Shown here: one piece after another, positions 8,578-17,649 of the stretch
Layout of the letters: every line of letters starts with the position of its first letter
Position numbering within the stretch: the first letter of the stretch is position 1
Assembly (NCBI GenBank): GCA_964605155.1
Contig: CAZSAK010000022.1
Span: 1 to 42,957, forward strand
Direction: 5' to 3'
DNA: 42,957 bases
Origin: CAZSAK01 sp964605155
Lineage (GTDB): Bacteria > Pseudomonadota > Gammaproteobacteria > SZUA-140
Notes under the pieces: generated by a model
Database searches by the model: none
What the model was told of the DNA's origin: nothing
Seen by the model: the letters and a program-made list of their open reading frames with translations, nothing else
Translations under genes and position numbers: made by a program

Positions 8578-9936
8578 ATGAGCCATCTTACCGTCCTTAT
8601 CGTTGAAGATGATTCATCGCTGCGTGAAGCGGTATGCGATACCCTTGATCTGGCAGGTTATCCAGTGACATTTGCAGAAGACGGCAGCACTGCATTGAAC
8701 ATCATGGCAGAAAGGGATATCGGTATGGTGATCAGTGATGTTCAGATGAAACCGATGGATGGCCATAACCTGCTTAAGAAGATTCGCGCACAGAGTCCCG
8801 ATGTTCCTGTGTTGCTGATGACAGCCTATGGAAGTATCCAGAAGGCTGTCAAGGCTATGCAGGACGGCGCGGTTGACTATCTGGTAAAGCCCTTCGAAGC
8901 GGAGGTATTGGTCAATGCGGTAGAACGGTATCTGCCACATGCAACGAATGAATACAGTGATTTTATAGCACAAGACAGCGAAAGCCGGGCTGTGCTTAAG
9001 ATTGCTGAACGGGTAGCGCAAAGTGATGCCACGGTGATGATCACTGGTGAAAGCGGTGTGGGCAAGGAGGTCCTGGCGCGCTTCATCCATAACAGATCAA
9101 AACGGGTTGATAAACCGTTTGTTGCCATCAACTGTGCCGCAATACCGGATAACATGCTTGAAGCCACCTTATTTGGATATGATAAAGGGGCATTTACCGG
9201 GGCCTATCAGGCAAGTCCTGGAAAGTTCGAGCAGGCACAGGATGGGACATTATTGCTGGATGAAATATCAGAAATGAATCTGGCGCTGCAGTCCAAATTA
9301 TTGCGAGTGCTGCAGGAGCGTGAAGTGGAACGTCTGGGTGGACGGAAATTGATCGCGCTGGATGTCCGAGTGCTTGCAACCTCCAACAGAAAAATGCGTG
9401 ATGAAGTCCTCGCTGGACGATTTAGGGAAGACCTGTTTTACCGGTTAAATGTTTTTCCACTCCATCTGCCGCCACTCAGGGCGCGGGTACGAGACATAAT
9501 ACCGATCGCTACTGCAATTCTGGAGAATGCTGCCCAGCATTCAGGGCGTACGGTTCCGAGATTGACAGATGAGGCATGTAGCAAGTTATGCAGTCATCAT
9601 TGGCCGGGGAACGTCCGGGAACTAGATAATGTAATTCAACGCGCCTTGATTCTGCAACCCGGTAATGAAATTACGCCGGATGAATTGATCTTTGAGACAT
9701 GTGAAGATTCAGGATATACAGCTCCCGGAGTGGCAGCTGAAATGGATGCGACCGATGTATCCCATGAACATCTGGGCAAGGATCTTAAAGCACATGAACA
9801 GCGCATGATAATTGAAACATTAAGATCCCTGAACGGTAATCGTAAAGCGACAGCCGACAAGTTGGGCATCAGCCAGCGTACACTACGTTACAAGTTGGCA
9901 CGCATGCGCGAAGAAGGAATGAGTATACCGGTATAG
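8578..9936 (+). CDS. fleR: Sigma-54 response regulator FleR
   Basis: Response regulator partner of FleS that drives sigma-54 promoters of basal-body and hook genes. 452 residues. The receiver domain has the acidic pair D11/D12, phospho-acceptor D54 (VISDVQMKPMDG), T83 and K108 (LVKPFEAEV). The AAA+ domain has GESGVGKE, GAFTGA and LLLDEISEM. The C-terminal Fis-type HTH reads NRKATADKLGISQRTLRYKL. AAGGAG lies 7 bases before ATG 8578. Co-transcription with fleS is likely. Downstream, fliE follows after 75 bases without a convincing GG-N10-GC site, so fliE may be read through from here or from a diverged promoter. Confidence 0.97.
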   Translation: MSHLTVLIVEDDSSLREAVCDTLDLAGYPVTFAEDGSTALNIMAERDIGMVISDVQMKPMDGHNLLKKIRAQSPDVPVLLMTAYGSIQKAVKAMQDGAVDYLVKPFEAEVLVNAVERYLPHATNEYSDFIAQDSESRAVLKIAERVAQSDATVMITGESGVGKEVLARFIHNRSKRVDKPFVAINCAAIPDNMLEATLFGYDKGAFTGAYQASPGKFEQAQDGTLLLDEISEMNLALQSKLLRVLQEREVERLGGRKLIALDVRVLATSNRKMRDEVLAGRFREDLFYRLNVFPLHLPPLRARVRDIIPIATAILENAAQHSGRTVPRLTDEACSKLCSHHWPGNVRELDNVIQRALILQPGNEITPDELIFETCEDSGYTAPGVAAEMDATDVSHEHLGKDLKAHEQRMIIETLRSLNGNRKATADKLGISQRTLRYKLARMREEGMSIPV

Positions 9937-10011
9937 TATGGACTGGAACGTGCATGAAAAATGCGGATTGAAAAACAGATCAATGTTTTTTTGTGAACAG
10001 GAGTATCGGCT

Positions 10012-10332
10012 ATGAACAATATCAGTATGGATCATTTACTTTCACAATTACGTGAAACAGCCACATTTGCGGAAGGCCGCAAACCGGTTGATGATGCATC
10101 CGACAGCAACCCCAGTTTCACACATGCATTGACCAACGCTATTGACAAGGTGAATGACATGCAGCAACAGGCTGGGGAATTGTCAAATGCATTCCTTTCA
10201 GGAGACAAATCTGTTGATCTCACTCAAGTGATGGTAGCTGGTCAAAAGGCAAACATCTCTTTTCAGGCAATGCTCCAGGTGAGAAACAAGCTGGTTTCCG
10301 CTTACCAGGAAATCATGAATATGCAGATATAA
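10012..10332 (+). CDS. fliE: Flagellar MS-ring/rod junction protein FliE
   Basis: Basal-body protein that joins the MS ring to the proximal rod and is an early export substrate. 106 residues, the normal size. The conserved C-terminal half is present (VDLTQVMVAGQKANISFQAMLQVRNKLVSAYQEIMNMQ), and the N-terminal region is variable as usual. AACAGGAG precedes the start by about 11 bases. It heads the fliEFGHIJ run. Confidence 0.96.
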   Translation: MNNISMDHLLSQLRETATFAEGRKPVDDASDSNPSFTHALTNAIDKVNDMQQQAGELSNAFLSGDKSVDLTQVMVAGQKANISFQAMLQVRNKLVSAYQEIMNMQI

Positions 10333-10387
10333 AACAAATTGAAGATGCAGTTCAACAGTTAAGGCTATAACAAGGAGTACATGGGCT

Positions 10388-11983
10388 ATGGCACTCGTAA
10401 AAACCGATGATATCACATTGCAGGCCAGGGGATTCAATGGCCTGTCATTATTCAGGCAACTGGGCCTGATGATTGGCTTGGCGGCCAGTGTTGCAATCGG
10501 TGTCGCCGCTGCACTATGGTCTCAGGGTCCAAGCTATAGTCTTTTATATAGCAATCTTACTGAACAGGATGCCGGTGCGATCACGTCATCACTTGAGAGT
10601 GCCGGGATCAAATATAAATTATCGGATGATTCCAGCGCCATTATGGTTGATTCCGATAAGGTTCACAGTGCCCGTCTCAAGCTCGCATCACAGGGGTTGC
10701 CGGAGGGAGCCGGGGCGGGTTTTGAAATTTTAGATAAAGATGGTGGTTTTGGTGTCAGCCAGTTTATGGAGAGTGCCCGTTACCAGCGGGCCCTTGAAGG
10801 CGAGCTGGCACGTACCATCGCGTCCATACAAAGTGTACAGAGCGCGCGGGTACATCTTGCGATTCCGAAACAAACTGCCTTTATACGTGATCATAAAAAA
10901 CCCACAGCGTCTGTAACCATTAACCTGTTACCGGGCCGTAATATCGAAGGCGATGAGGTTGCTGCGATTGCCCATATGGTAGCCGCCAGTATTCCAAACC
11001 TCGATGTTGATCAGGTTACGGTAATCGACCAGCGCGGCAGGTTACTGACGTCTCCTGATTCTTCAAATGAGATGCGTCTTTCATCGACCCAATTTGAATA
11101 TCGCAAACGTCTGGAAGAATACTATAAGAAAAGGATTGAGGATATTCTCTCACCCGTGGTGGGGATGGGAGGAGTCAAGGCGCAGGTATCAGCCGATATC
11201 GATTTTACAGTGACCGAACAAACACAGGAAAGTTTTAACCCGGATTTGCCGGCTATTCGCAGCGAGCAGACTATTGAAGAAAAATCGACAAACGGGCAGG
11301 GGGCGGTCGGAGTGCCTGGTACTCTGTCAAATACACCGCCGGGGGAGACGACGGAAAACACCAACATAGAGTCTTCAGGCAACACGACTCGTCGTTCAAC
11401 GCGTAATTATGAACTAGACAAGACCATCAGTCATGTACGGATCGGAGCAGGTTCTATAAGACGTCTGTCGGTGGCTGTCGTGGTGGACGACAAGCAGGAA
11501 GTGAACGAGGATGGTGAAGTGACTCGTACACCCTTTACGGAAGATGAAATCACGCGATATACGAATCTTGTCAAAGAAGCTATCGGATTTAACACCCAGC
11601 GGGGTGACAGCGTAAATGTAATTAATGCCTCCTTCAGCGTACCACCAGAACCAGAACCCTTGCCGGAACCTTCGTTTTTTGAAAGTCCGACCTTATGGAC
11701 CACCCTGAAACAGTTATTGGTCGGTGGGTTTGTGCTCTTCCTGGTATTCGGGGTGTTACGTCCGGTGCTGAGAGAGCTGGTCGTCAAGGGTAAGGCGATG
11801 CCCACACCGGAGATGATTGCCGCAAGCATGGGACATGATCAGTTATCACTGTCAGGTCAGGGAGGCAGACAATCACAGGGTTCCGCCTATGAAAATAATC
11901 TCAGTGCCGCAAGGACACTGGTGTCCCAGGATCCCAAACGTGTTGCTCAGGTCGTTAATAATTGGGTAGCAAGCGATGCCTGA
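10388..11983 (+). CDS. fliF: Flagellar MS-ring protein FliF
   Basis: Inner-membrane protein forming the MS ring. 531 residues. TM1 is near residues 24-45, followed by the secretin-like ring-building domain (YSLLYSNLTEQDAGAITSSL..., GFEILD...FGVSQFMESARYQRALEGELARTI...VHLAIP). A polar region follows (about 290-345), then TM2 near 437-457 (LLVGGFVLFLVFGVLRPVL). The C-terminal FliG-binding tail DPKRVAQVVNNWVASD is intact. The stop overlaps the fliG start by 8 bases, which implies translational coupling in the stoichiometric MS-ring/C-ring pair. Confidence 0.97.
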   Translation: MALVKTDDITLQARGFNGLSLFRQLGLMIGLAASVAIGVAAALWSQGPSYSLLYSNLTEQDAGAITSSLESAGIKYKLSDDSSAIMVDSDKVHSARLKLASQGLPEGAGAGFEILDKDGGFGVSQFMESARYQRALEGELARTIASIQSVQSARVHLAIPKQTAFIRDHKKPTASVTINLLPGRNIEGDEVAAIAHMVAASIPNLDVDQVTVIDQRGRLLTSPDSSNEMRLSSTQFEYRKRLEEYYKKRIEDILSPVVGMGGVKAQVSADIDFTVTEQTQESFNPDLPAIRSEQTIEEKSTNGQGAVGVPGTLSNTPPGETTENTNIESSGNTTRRSTRNYELDKTISHVRIGAGSIRRLSVAVVVDDKQEVNEDGEVTRTPFTEDEITRYTNLVKEAIGFNTQRGDSVNVINASFSVPPEPEPLPEPSFFESPTLWTTLKQLLVGGFVLFLVFGVLRPVLRELVVKGKAMPTPEMIAASMGHDQLSLSGQGGRQSQGSAYENNLSAARTLVSQDPKRVAQVVNNWVASDA

Positions 11984-12992
11984 AAAGAAAAAACAGCCGG
12001 GATTGTCCGGACTGGAACGCGCTGCGATCCTGTTGATGAGTCTCGGTGAACAGGGTGCGGCGGAAGTGCTTAAACATATTGGTCCCAAACAGGTCCATAA
12101 AGTCAGTACAGCCATGGCGGGTATGACAAACATCACCAGGGACCAGGCGGACAATGTTTTATCGGAATTCTGCCAGACAGTGGATAATGAAACCGCCATT
12201 GGTGTGGGTTCACAGGAATATCTTAAAGGCGTTTTGGTCAAAGCGCTTGGCGCGGATAAAGCAAACGGTATGCTGGACAGAATGATGCTTGGCGCCACAT
12301 CATCGGGTCTGGAACAGTTAAAATGGATGGATCCCCGGGCGATCGTTGAAGTGATTCGTACGGAACATCCCCAGATCATAGCAGTGGTATTGGCATCACT
12401 TGACGGTGAACAGGCCGCAGAGATTCTGGCTGCATTACCCGAAAAGGTCAGGGTAGATGTCCTGCTGCGTATTGCAACCCTTGACCGTCTACAACCAACT
12501 GCATTACAGGAACTGAACGAAGTCATCGAAAAGCAGTTTTCTGGCAATACCAATATCAAAACATCGTCCATGGGTGGTATCAAATCGACGGCAAATATCC
12601 TCAATTTTATGGACAGTACGGTCGAGGGGATGATTCTTGACCAGATCAATGAATTTGATGCTGAACTCGGAGAAAAAATACAGGATTTGATGTTCGTCTT
12701 CGATGATCTTATCAATATCGATGATCGTGGAATCCAGGCATTGTTACGTGAAGTGTCCTCGGAAACGCTTGTACTTGCACTCAAGGGTTCAGATGATGCA
12801 ATCAAGGAAAAGATTTTTAAAAATATGTCAAAACGGGCCGGGGAAATGTTGCGTGATGATTTGGAGGCAAAGGGGCCGGTTCGAGTCAGCGAGGTTGAAG
12901 CTGCACAGAAGGAAATACTTGCAATTGCAAGACGAATGTCCGAGTCAGGTGATATTGCATTAGGTGGACAGGGTGGTGAAGAATATATCTAA
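11976..12992 (+). CDS. fliG: Flagellar motor switch protein FliG
   Basis: C-ring protein that receives torque from the stator. 338 residues, the normal size. Landmarks are the N-terminal FliF-binding domain (LSGLERAAILLMSLGEQGAAEVLKHI), the EHPQ motif of the middle domain (RTEHPQIIAVVLASL), and the C-terminal torque helix (MFVFDDLINIDDRGIQALLREV) with conserved charged residues. Nothing suggests impaired function. It overlaps fliF upstream and fliH downstream. Confidence 0.98.
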   Translation: MPEKKKQPGLSGLERAAILLMSLGEQGAAEVLKHIGPKQVHKVSTAMAGMTNITRDQADNVLSEFCQTVDNETAIGVGSQEYLKGVLVKALGADKANGMLDRMMLGATSSGLEQLKWMDPRAIVEVIRTEHPQIIAVVLASLDGEQAAEILAALPEKVRVDVLLRIATLDRLQPTALQELNEVIEKQFSGNTNIKTSSMGGIKSTANILNFMDSTVEGMILDQINEFDAELGEKIQDLMFVFDDLINIDDRGIQALLREVSSETLVLALKGSDDAIKEKIFKNMSKRAGEMLRDDLEAKGPVRVSEVEAAQKEILAIARRMSESGDIALGGQGGEEYI

Positions 12993-13626
12993 AGTAATTA
13001 CCGGCGAAGAGCTGGATACATATCAACGCTGGTCAATCCCAGAGGTCACCAGCATGAAGAACACGGCGCACAATACATCTGCATCTGCCATGGTAACGAC
13101 ATCTGGACAGATAGAGAAGCTTCAAAAACAGGCATACCAGGAGGGTTTTCAGCAAGGTCAACGGGATGGAATTGCTGCTGGAAAAGAGGAGTACAAGTAT
13201 AAGACACAGGGGCTGGACAAAATCGTTAAATCCCTGGTCGATCCGCTGGCGGATCTGGACGAGGAGGTTATCAATGAACTGGTTACCCTGGCGATGACAA
13301 TCGCACGCCATATGGTTCGTCGGGAATTAAAGACCGATCCCGGTGAAATCATCGGGATAGTCCGTGAGGCATTGGGCAAATTGCCGGTCGCAAGCCGTGG
13401 TATCAGTCTCTATCTGCATCCGGACGATGTGGCAATGGTTCGCGAGGCGTTATCTTTGAGCGGAGACGAGCAATCCTGCAAGATAATTGAGGATCCAGCT
13501 ATGTCAAGAGGTGGTTGCCGGGTGGTGACCGAGGCATCACAGGTTGATGCGACTATCGAAAAACGATTGGCTACCCTGATTACCCAATTGATGGGCGGAG
13601 AACGTGAAGACGATGGAACCAATTGA
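12976..13626 (+). CDS. fliH: Flagellar export regulator FliH
   Basis: Stator-like protein that holds the export ATPase FliI and links it to FliN. The early EELDTYQRW motif, the helical Gln/Gly-rich stretch (AYQEGFQQGQRDGIAAGKEEY, a GxxxG-type FliH region) and the C-terminal domain (GISLYLHPDDVAMVREAL...GCRVVTEASQVDATIEKRL) are typical. Three in-frame GTG codons (12964, 12973, 12976) could start it. I prefer 12976, which has AGGTGGA 7 bases upstream. The gene overlaps the end of fliG and runs into fliI. Confidence 0.93.
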   Translation: MKNISKVITGEELDTYQRWSIPEVTSMKNTAHNTSASAMVTTSGQIEKLQKQAYQEGFQQGQRDGIAAGKEEYKYKTQGLDKIVKSLVDPLADLDEEVINELVTLAMTIARHMVRRELKTDPGEIIGIVREALGKLPVASRGISLYLHPDDVAMVREALSLSGDEQSCKIIEDPAMSRGGCRVVTEASQVDATIEKRLATLITQLMGGEREDDGTN

Positions 13627-14998
13627 AGATGACCGCAAAACACGACTGAAAGCCCGTTTATCCGAATGTCTTAGTCGTATCGAGACACCGCCGCCGTTGA
13701 CGGTTGAGGGACGCTTAACGCGTATGGTCGGGTTAACACTGGAAGCGGTTGGTTGCCAGATTAGTATTGGCAGTCGCTGTCAGGTGATCAATCCGGACGG
13801 AACAGGCATCGTGGCTGAGGTTGTCGGTTTTTCGGACAACAAAACCTATTTAATGCCGTGTACCCATATCCATGGCCTGGCTCCGAATGCCAGGGTGATC
13901 CCATCACGTAACGTATATGAGGCTGCCGTAGGAAACAAACTGCTGGGCAGGGTGCTCGATGGATCGGGCAAACCGCTTGATGGTTACGGGCCACTGAACA
14001 CGGATACACGCAAGCCGCTGATACCACGCCAAATTAATCCTTTACACCGTACATTGATTTCCGAGCCGCTTGATGTGGGGGTGCGCGCAATCAATGCCTT
14101 GTTGACTATCGGCCGCGGTCAGCGTCTTGGTTTGTTTGCCGGTAGTGGGGTTGGGAAAAGCGTTTTATTGGGAATGATGACCCGCTACACCAATGCGGAT
14201 GTGACAGTTGTCGGATTGGTAGGTGAACGTGGCAGGGAGGTAAAGGAATTTACCGATAAAATTCTTGGTCGGCAGGGAATGTCACGTGCAGTGGTCGTCG
14301 CTACGCCCGCAGATAATCCCCCCTTGATGCGCATACATGGAGCAATGCTTGCGACCAGTATCGCGGAACATTTCCGTGATCAGGGAATGAAGGTGTTGCT
14401 GTTGATGGATTCACTGACCCGTTATGCCCAGGCGCATCGCGAGATTGCCCTGGCAATCGGTGAACCCCCTGCCACCAAGGGTTATCCGCCATCGGTTTTC
14501 GCCAAGCTTCCCCAGCTGGTGGAAAGGGCAGGTAACGCCAATAATGGCGGATCCATCACAGCTTTTTATACTGTGCTGACCGAGGGGGATAACTTGCAGG
14601 ATCCGGTTGCTGATTCAGCACGCGCAATACTGGACGGCCATATTGTACTGTCTCACGATCTCGCAGATGCCGGATGTTATCCGGCGATTGATATCGAGGC
14701 ATCGATCAGCAGGGCGTTAACCGAGATTACAAGTCAGGGTCATCAGAATGATATCAGGCGGTTCAAACAGCTCTATACAACTTACCAACAGAATCGCGAT
14801 CTTATCAGTGTAGGCGCCTATGCTCGCGGAAGTGATGTGAGACTGGACGAGGCAGTTGCTTTTTACCCGCATTTAATGAACTTTGTCCAGCAAGGGATAA
14901 ATGAACCCGTTACATTAGCGAACAGCCTGCAGCAACTGAACTCGTTGATGAGTGGAGGTCCGCCAGACGGCAAAGCGCAACAGGACACATCGGGATAA
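13604..14998 (+). CDS. fliI: Flagellum-specific export ATPase FliI
   Basis: Hexameric ATPase of the flagellar type III export system, homologous to the F1 beta subunit. 464 residues. Walker A (FAGSGVGKS, about residue 180), Walker B (MKVLLLMDSLTR), the GERGREV segment and the DLCD-like C-terminal region are present. GTG 13604 and ATG 13613 (MEPIEDDRK) are both possible starts; ATG 13613 is plausible because it aligns with a shorter N-terminus. Either start overlaps the fliH stop. Fully intact. Confidence 0.97.
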   Translation: MKTMEPIEDDRKTRLKARLSECLSRIETPPPLTVEGRLTRMVGLTLEAVGCQISIGSRCQVINPDGTGIVAEVVGFSDNKTYLMPCTHIHGLAPNARVIPSRNVYEAAVGNKLLGRVLDGSGKPLDGYGPLNTDTRKPLIPRQINPLHRTLISEPLDVGVRAINALLTIGRGQRLGLFAGSGVGKSVLLGMMTRYTNADVTVVGLVGERGREVKEFTDKILGRQGMSRAVVVATPADNPPLMRIHGAMLATSIAEHFRDQGMKVLLLMDSLTRYAQAHREIALAIGEPPATKGYPPSVFAKLPQLVERAGNANNGGSITAFYTVLTEGDNLQDPVADSARAILDGHIVLSHDLADAGCYPAIDIEASISRALTEITSQGHQNDIRRFKQLYTTYQQNRDLISVGAYARGSDVRLDEAVAFYPHLMNFVQQGINEPVTLANSLQQLNSLMSGGPPDGKAQQDTSG

Positions 14999-15001
14999 CG
15001 T

Positions 15002-15442
15002 ATGAAGAGGTCACAGCGTCTGAACCCGGTCATCAAGGTTGCGAAGGATAGGGAGCAGAGGGCAGCAAAGGCGATGGGAGAATCGCGCCGTACACTTGAA
15101 CAACATCAGAACAAGCTCGCCGAATTGCTTGCCTATCAACAGGAATATGCACAGATGTATGTAGATGCCGGTCGTGGTGGAATAGCAATCAATAGGCTAA
15201 ATGAATACAGGGAATTTTTGTGTAGATTGAATGAGGCGGTCGACAGCCAGAAAGAGGTCATCAGATTAAGGCAGTCGGATCTTGTAAAAAAAGACCATGT
15301 ATGGCGTCAAACACGGGTAACACACAAGTCGGTCGACAAGATTGCATCCCGGCTTCGTGACAGGGAGCGTAATGCAGCAGACAGCAGGGAACAAGCAGCC
15401 TCAGATGACCGCGCTCAGCACAACAAGTCCAGGGAGGATTAG
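15002..15442 (+). CDS. fliJ: Flagellar export chaperone FliJ
   Basis: Coiled-coil stalk protein of the export ATPase (gamma-subunit-like), which also escorts late chaperones. 146 residues, almost entirely helical and charged (RLNPVIKVAKDREQRAAKAM, ESRRTLEQHQNKLAELLAYQQEY, LNEYREFLCRLNEAV), a normal FliJ profile. It starts 3 bases after the fliI stop, and the ribosome site would lie within the end of fliI. It closes the fliEFGHIJ run before the next sigma-54 promoter. Confidence 0.93.
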   Translation: MKRSQRLNPVIKVAKDREQRAAKAMGESRRTLEQHQNKLAELLAYQQEYAQMYVDAGRGGIAINRLNEYREFLCRLNEAVDSQKEVIRLRQSDLVKKDHVWRQTRVTHKSVDKIASRLRDRERNAADSREQAASDDRAQHNKSRED

Positions 15443-15489
15443 CATCATTATTGCATGGCTGTATTGAAAACCTAACCGCGGATTATCAA

Positions 15490-15505
15490 TGGCATGCAAA
15501 TTGCC
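15490..15505 (+). promoter_or_regulatory. Sigma-54 promoter of fliK
   Basis: TGGCATGCAAATTGCC has GG (15491-15492) and GC (15503-15504) separated by 10 bases, with the favoured TGGCA and TTGC cores. It lies 41 bases before the fliK start, giving a predicted transcript start near 15516. Confidence 0.85.
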
Positions 15506-15545
15506 TGTTTGATACTGGATATTTTCAGAAGCAGGTCAACAGTAA

Positions 15546-16829
15546 ATGCAAAATATTGCCTCATTAGTGGCAGCACAGGCGGACGGAAGTGCCGTAAAGC
15601 ACTTCTCTGGTGCAAAAAGCAGCCCTGCAGGGGAGATCTGTGGTGTGGCGGCAGGTCAGGATCATCCGTTTGTTAAGGCGTTGTCCGGGTTTAATGAGAC
15701 CAATCCCAAGGCGATCACTCAGGCAAGAGGGCAGATAGATCCACATTTAGACGAAGTTGATCAACAGGTATTGCCGCAGGGTGGCAACGTATTGCCATCC
15801 CGGGGTAATTCCACACAGGGCTTTACTCTAGCCGACTTGGTAGCCTCTCTCAAGGATCTGAAGGCGGAACTGGCACAATTCAACCGCGCGGATATTTCCC
15901 GGGATCAAAAAATCATTGGCGAGCGGCTTGCTGCACAACTTGATGAACTCGAACATCTGATACGTGAGCAGGGTAACGGATTTATTCACATACCCGCCTG
16001 GATTGCCAACGATATCCGTGACAATCTGTCTGCTCTACAGGAATCTGCTGCTTCCTCAATACAGCAACAAGCGTGGATACGCCAATCCCAGCAAATGTCC
16101 GGAGTCCTGTCAACCAGTCATATGGGGCAGGATACACAACTGGCCGATGATGCAGGCAAATCTGCCTCTATACTCGATGATGTCAAACTACACCAGCTTT
16201 CCAATATAATTCAAGATCTCTCTGCAGCGTCACAGGGAAACCCAAGAGCCAATCTGGAGCATGGGTTGCAGGATCTGCTGAAAGTCTCGCCACAATCCTC
16301 AGACATAAAAAATACGGATACCATTGTGGGACATATATCCGGTCTGAATTTACAACATGGAAACTTCATTGGTGATAAGCAGGTATCCAGTCTCCCGATC
16401 AATACACCCTTTAACCAACAAGGCTGGAGTGATGAAATTGGCGATCGTGTCAGATGGCTTGTCAACCAGAACGTACAGTCTGCCGAGTTACGTCTGAATC
16501 CCCCACATCTGGGTCCCTTGGATGTCAAGGTAACGGTACAAAATGATCAAATGAATATTCTGTTTACCGCCCATCATGCTGCCGTACGGGATGCGTTGGA
16601 ATCAGCCATACCGAGATTACGCGAGATGTTCGGAGATAACGGGCTTAACCTCGTCGATGTCGATATTTCACAGCATTCATCATCGGATGATCAACGACGG
16701 GCATCAGCGGATACGGATGCGACAACCCATTATGATGATTCCCACCTGTCTAATGTTGATGCGGAGGACCTCTCAGTAATACATCAGCGAATCCATCTGC
16801 AACAGGGCCTGGTTGATTACTACGCCTGA
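15546..16829 (+). CDS. fliK: Flagellar hook-length control protein FliK
   Basis: Secreted molecular ruler that measures the hook and switches export specificity. 427 residues. The N-terminal and central parts are low-complexity and Gln/Ser/Asp-rich, as usual. The conserved C-terminal Flg_hook domain is about residues 305-385 (GDRVRWLVNQNVQSAELRL, NPPHLGPLDVKVTVQNDQ, FTAHHAAVRDALESAIPRLR). A strong sigma-54 promoter lies directly upstream. The 207 bases between its stop and the fliL promoter contain nothing I can assign. Confidence 0.93.
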   Translation: MQNIASLVAAQADGSAVKHFSGAKSSPAGEICGVAAGQDHPFVKALSGFNETNPKAITQARGQIDPHLDEVDQQVLPQGGNVLPSRGNSTQGFTLADLVASLKDLKAELAQFNRADISRDQKIIGERLAAQLDELEHLIREQGNGFIHIPAWIANDIRDNLSALQESAASSIQQQAWIRQSQQMSGVLSTSHMGQDTQLADDAGKSASILDDVKLHQLSNIIQDLSAASQGNPRANLEHGLQDLLKVSPQSSDIKNTDTIVGHISGLNLQHGNFIGDKQVSSLPINTPFNQQGWSDEIGDRVRWLVNQNVQSAELRLNPPHLGPLDVKVTVQNDQMNILFTAHHAAVRDALESAIPRLREMFGDNGLNLVDVDISQHSSSDDQRRASADTDATTHYDDSHLSNVDAEDLSVIHQRIHLQQGLVDYYA

Positions 16830-17036
16830 ATCCTTTCGTCGGTCATAAATCTGATCGCTCTCAGAGAATCCCGCAATTACTGCTGTCTGGCTCTTACAGG
16901 ACTGAAAAAAATGATTCACATACCACCCGTCATGATTTCGGCATGTGGATTGTTGTATCCAGTCAACACTATGCCACTCAGTTCGGAATACATCCTAATT
17001 AACTGATAAATAAAGATAATAATCATACATCCCTGA

Positions 17037-17052
17037 TGGCATAGCTCTTGCT
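17037..17052 (+). promoter_or_regulatory. Sigma-54 promoter of the fliL operon
   Basis: TGGCATAGCTCTTGCT is close to the sigma-54 consensus: GG (17038-17039) and GC (17050-17051), 10 bases apart, TGGCA and TTGCT. It is about 46 bases before fliL and would drive fliLMNOPQR-flhB, probably under FleQ. Confidence 0.88.
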
Positions 17053-17098
17053 ATTAGGGGGTAGGTTAAGTGGTTTTTAAATTAGGGAAGGTAAGGAC

Positions 17099-17647
17099 AT
17101 GGCGATTGATGACCCGGAAGACGACAAAGAACTGGACGGCGAAACGGAAAAGCCCAAAAAGAAGGGCAAGCTGCTCAAGATAATTCTCATTTTCTTTTCG
17201 ATCATCCTGCTGGTTGGTGCAGCTGTTGGCGGAACTTTGTATTTTGCCGGTGCATTGAGTGGTGATCATAGTACGTCCACGGATGATTCGCCAAAAAGCA
17301 AGAAAGTCGCAAAAAATAAATCAAAGAAATCACCTGTCTACTTCGATTTCGATCCACCTTTTATCGTCAACTTCATCGAGAACAACCAGATCCGTTATCT
17401 TCAGGTGACGATATCGGTGATGACGCGCGAAGAAGAAGTGGTTGACGAACTGAAGACGTACATGCCCGTGATTCGGAATAATCTCGTGCTTGTTTTCAGC
17501 GACCAGACATATGACACGATCAGTTCGGCGGAGGGAAAACAAAAATTGCGTGATGAAGCTCTGGCCGAGATTCAGCAGGTACTCAAAAAAGAAACCGGGA
17601 AAACCGGTGTGGAAGAAGTTTACTTTACCAGCTTTGTGATGCAGTAA
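17099..17647 (+). CDS. fliL: Flagellar basal-body/stator associated protein FliL
   Basis: Single-pass inner-membrane protein that surrounds or stabilises stator units. 182 residues: an acidic then basic cytoplasmic N-terminus, one TM helix at about 22-50 (LLKIILIFFSIILLVGAAVG), and a periplasmic FliL domain (YFDFDPPFIVNFIENNQIRYLQVTISVMT...NNLVLVFSDQTYDTISSAEG...VEEVYFTSFVMQ). An AGG-rich site (GGTAAGGAC) precedes ATG 17099. First gene of the operon; its stop is 2 bases before fliM. Confidence 0.96.
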   Translation: MAIDDPEDDKELDGETEKPKKKGKLLKIILIFFSIILLVGAAVGGTLYFAGALSGDHSTSTDDSPKSKKVAKNKSKKSPVYFDFDPPFIVNFIENNQIRYLQVTISVMTREEEVVDELKTYMPVIRNNLVLVFSDQTYDTISSAEGKQKLRDEALAEIQQVLKKETGKTGVEEVYFTSFVMQ

Positions 17648-17649
17648 AG

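Noticed and set aside
9870..9915. GG-N10-GC like strings near the end of fleR as a fliE sigma-54 promoter
   Set aside because: TTGGGCATCAGCCAGC lacks the TGGCA and TTGC cores, and TTGGCACGCATGCGCG lacks the -12 GC at the right spacing; both lie in conserved coding sequence.
11873..12805. 310-codon open frame antisense to fliF end and fliG
   Set aside because: Ser/Arg/Pro-rich shadow translation with no ribosome site and no family resemblance; the opposite strand is a fully conserved fliG.
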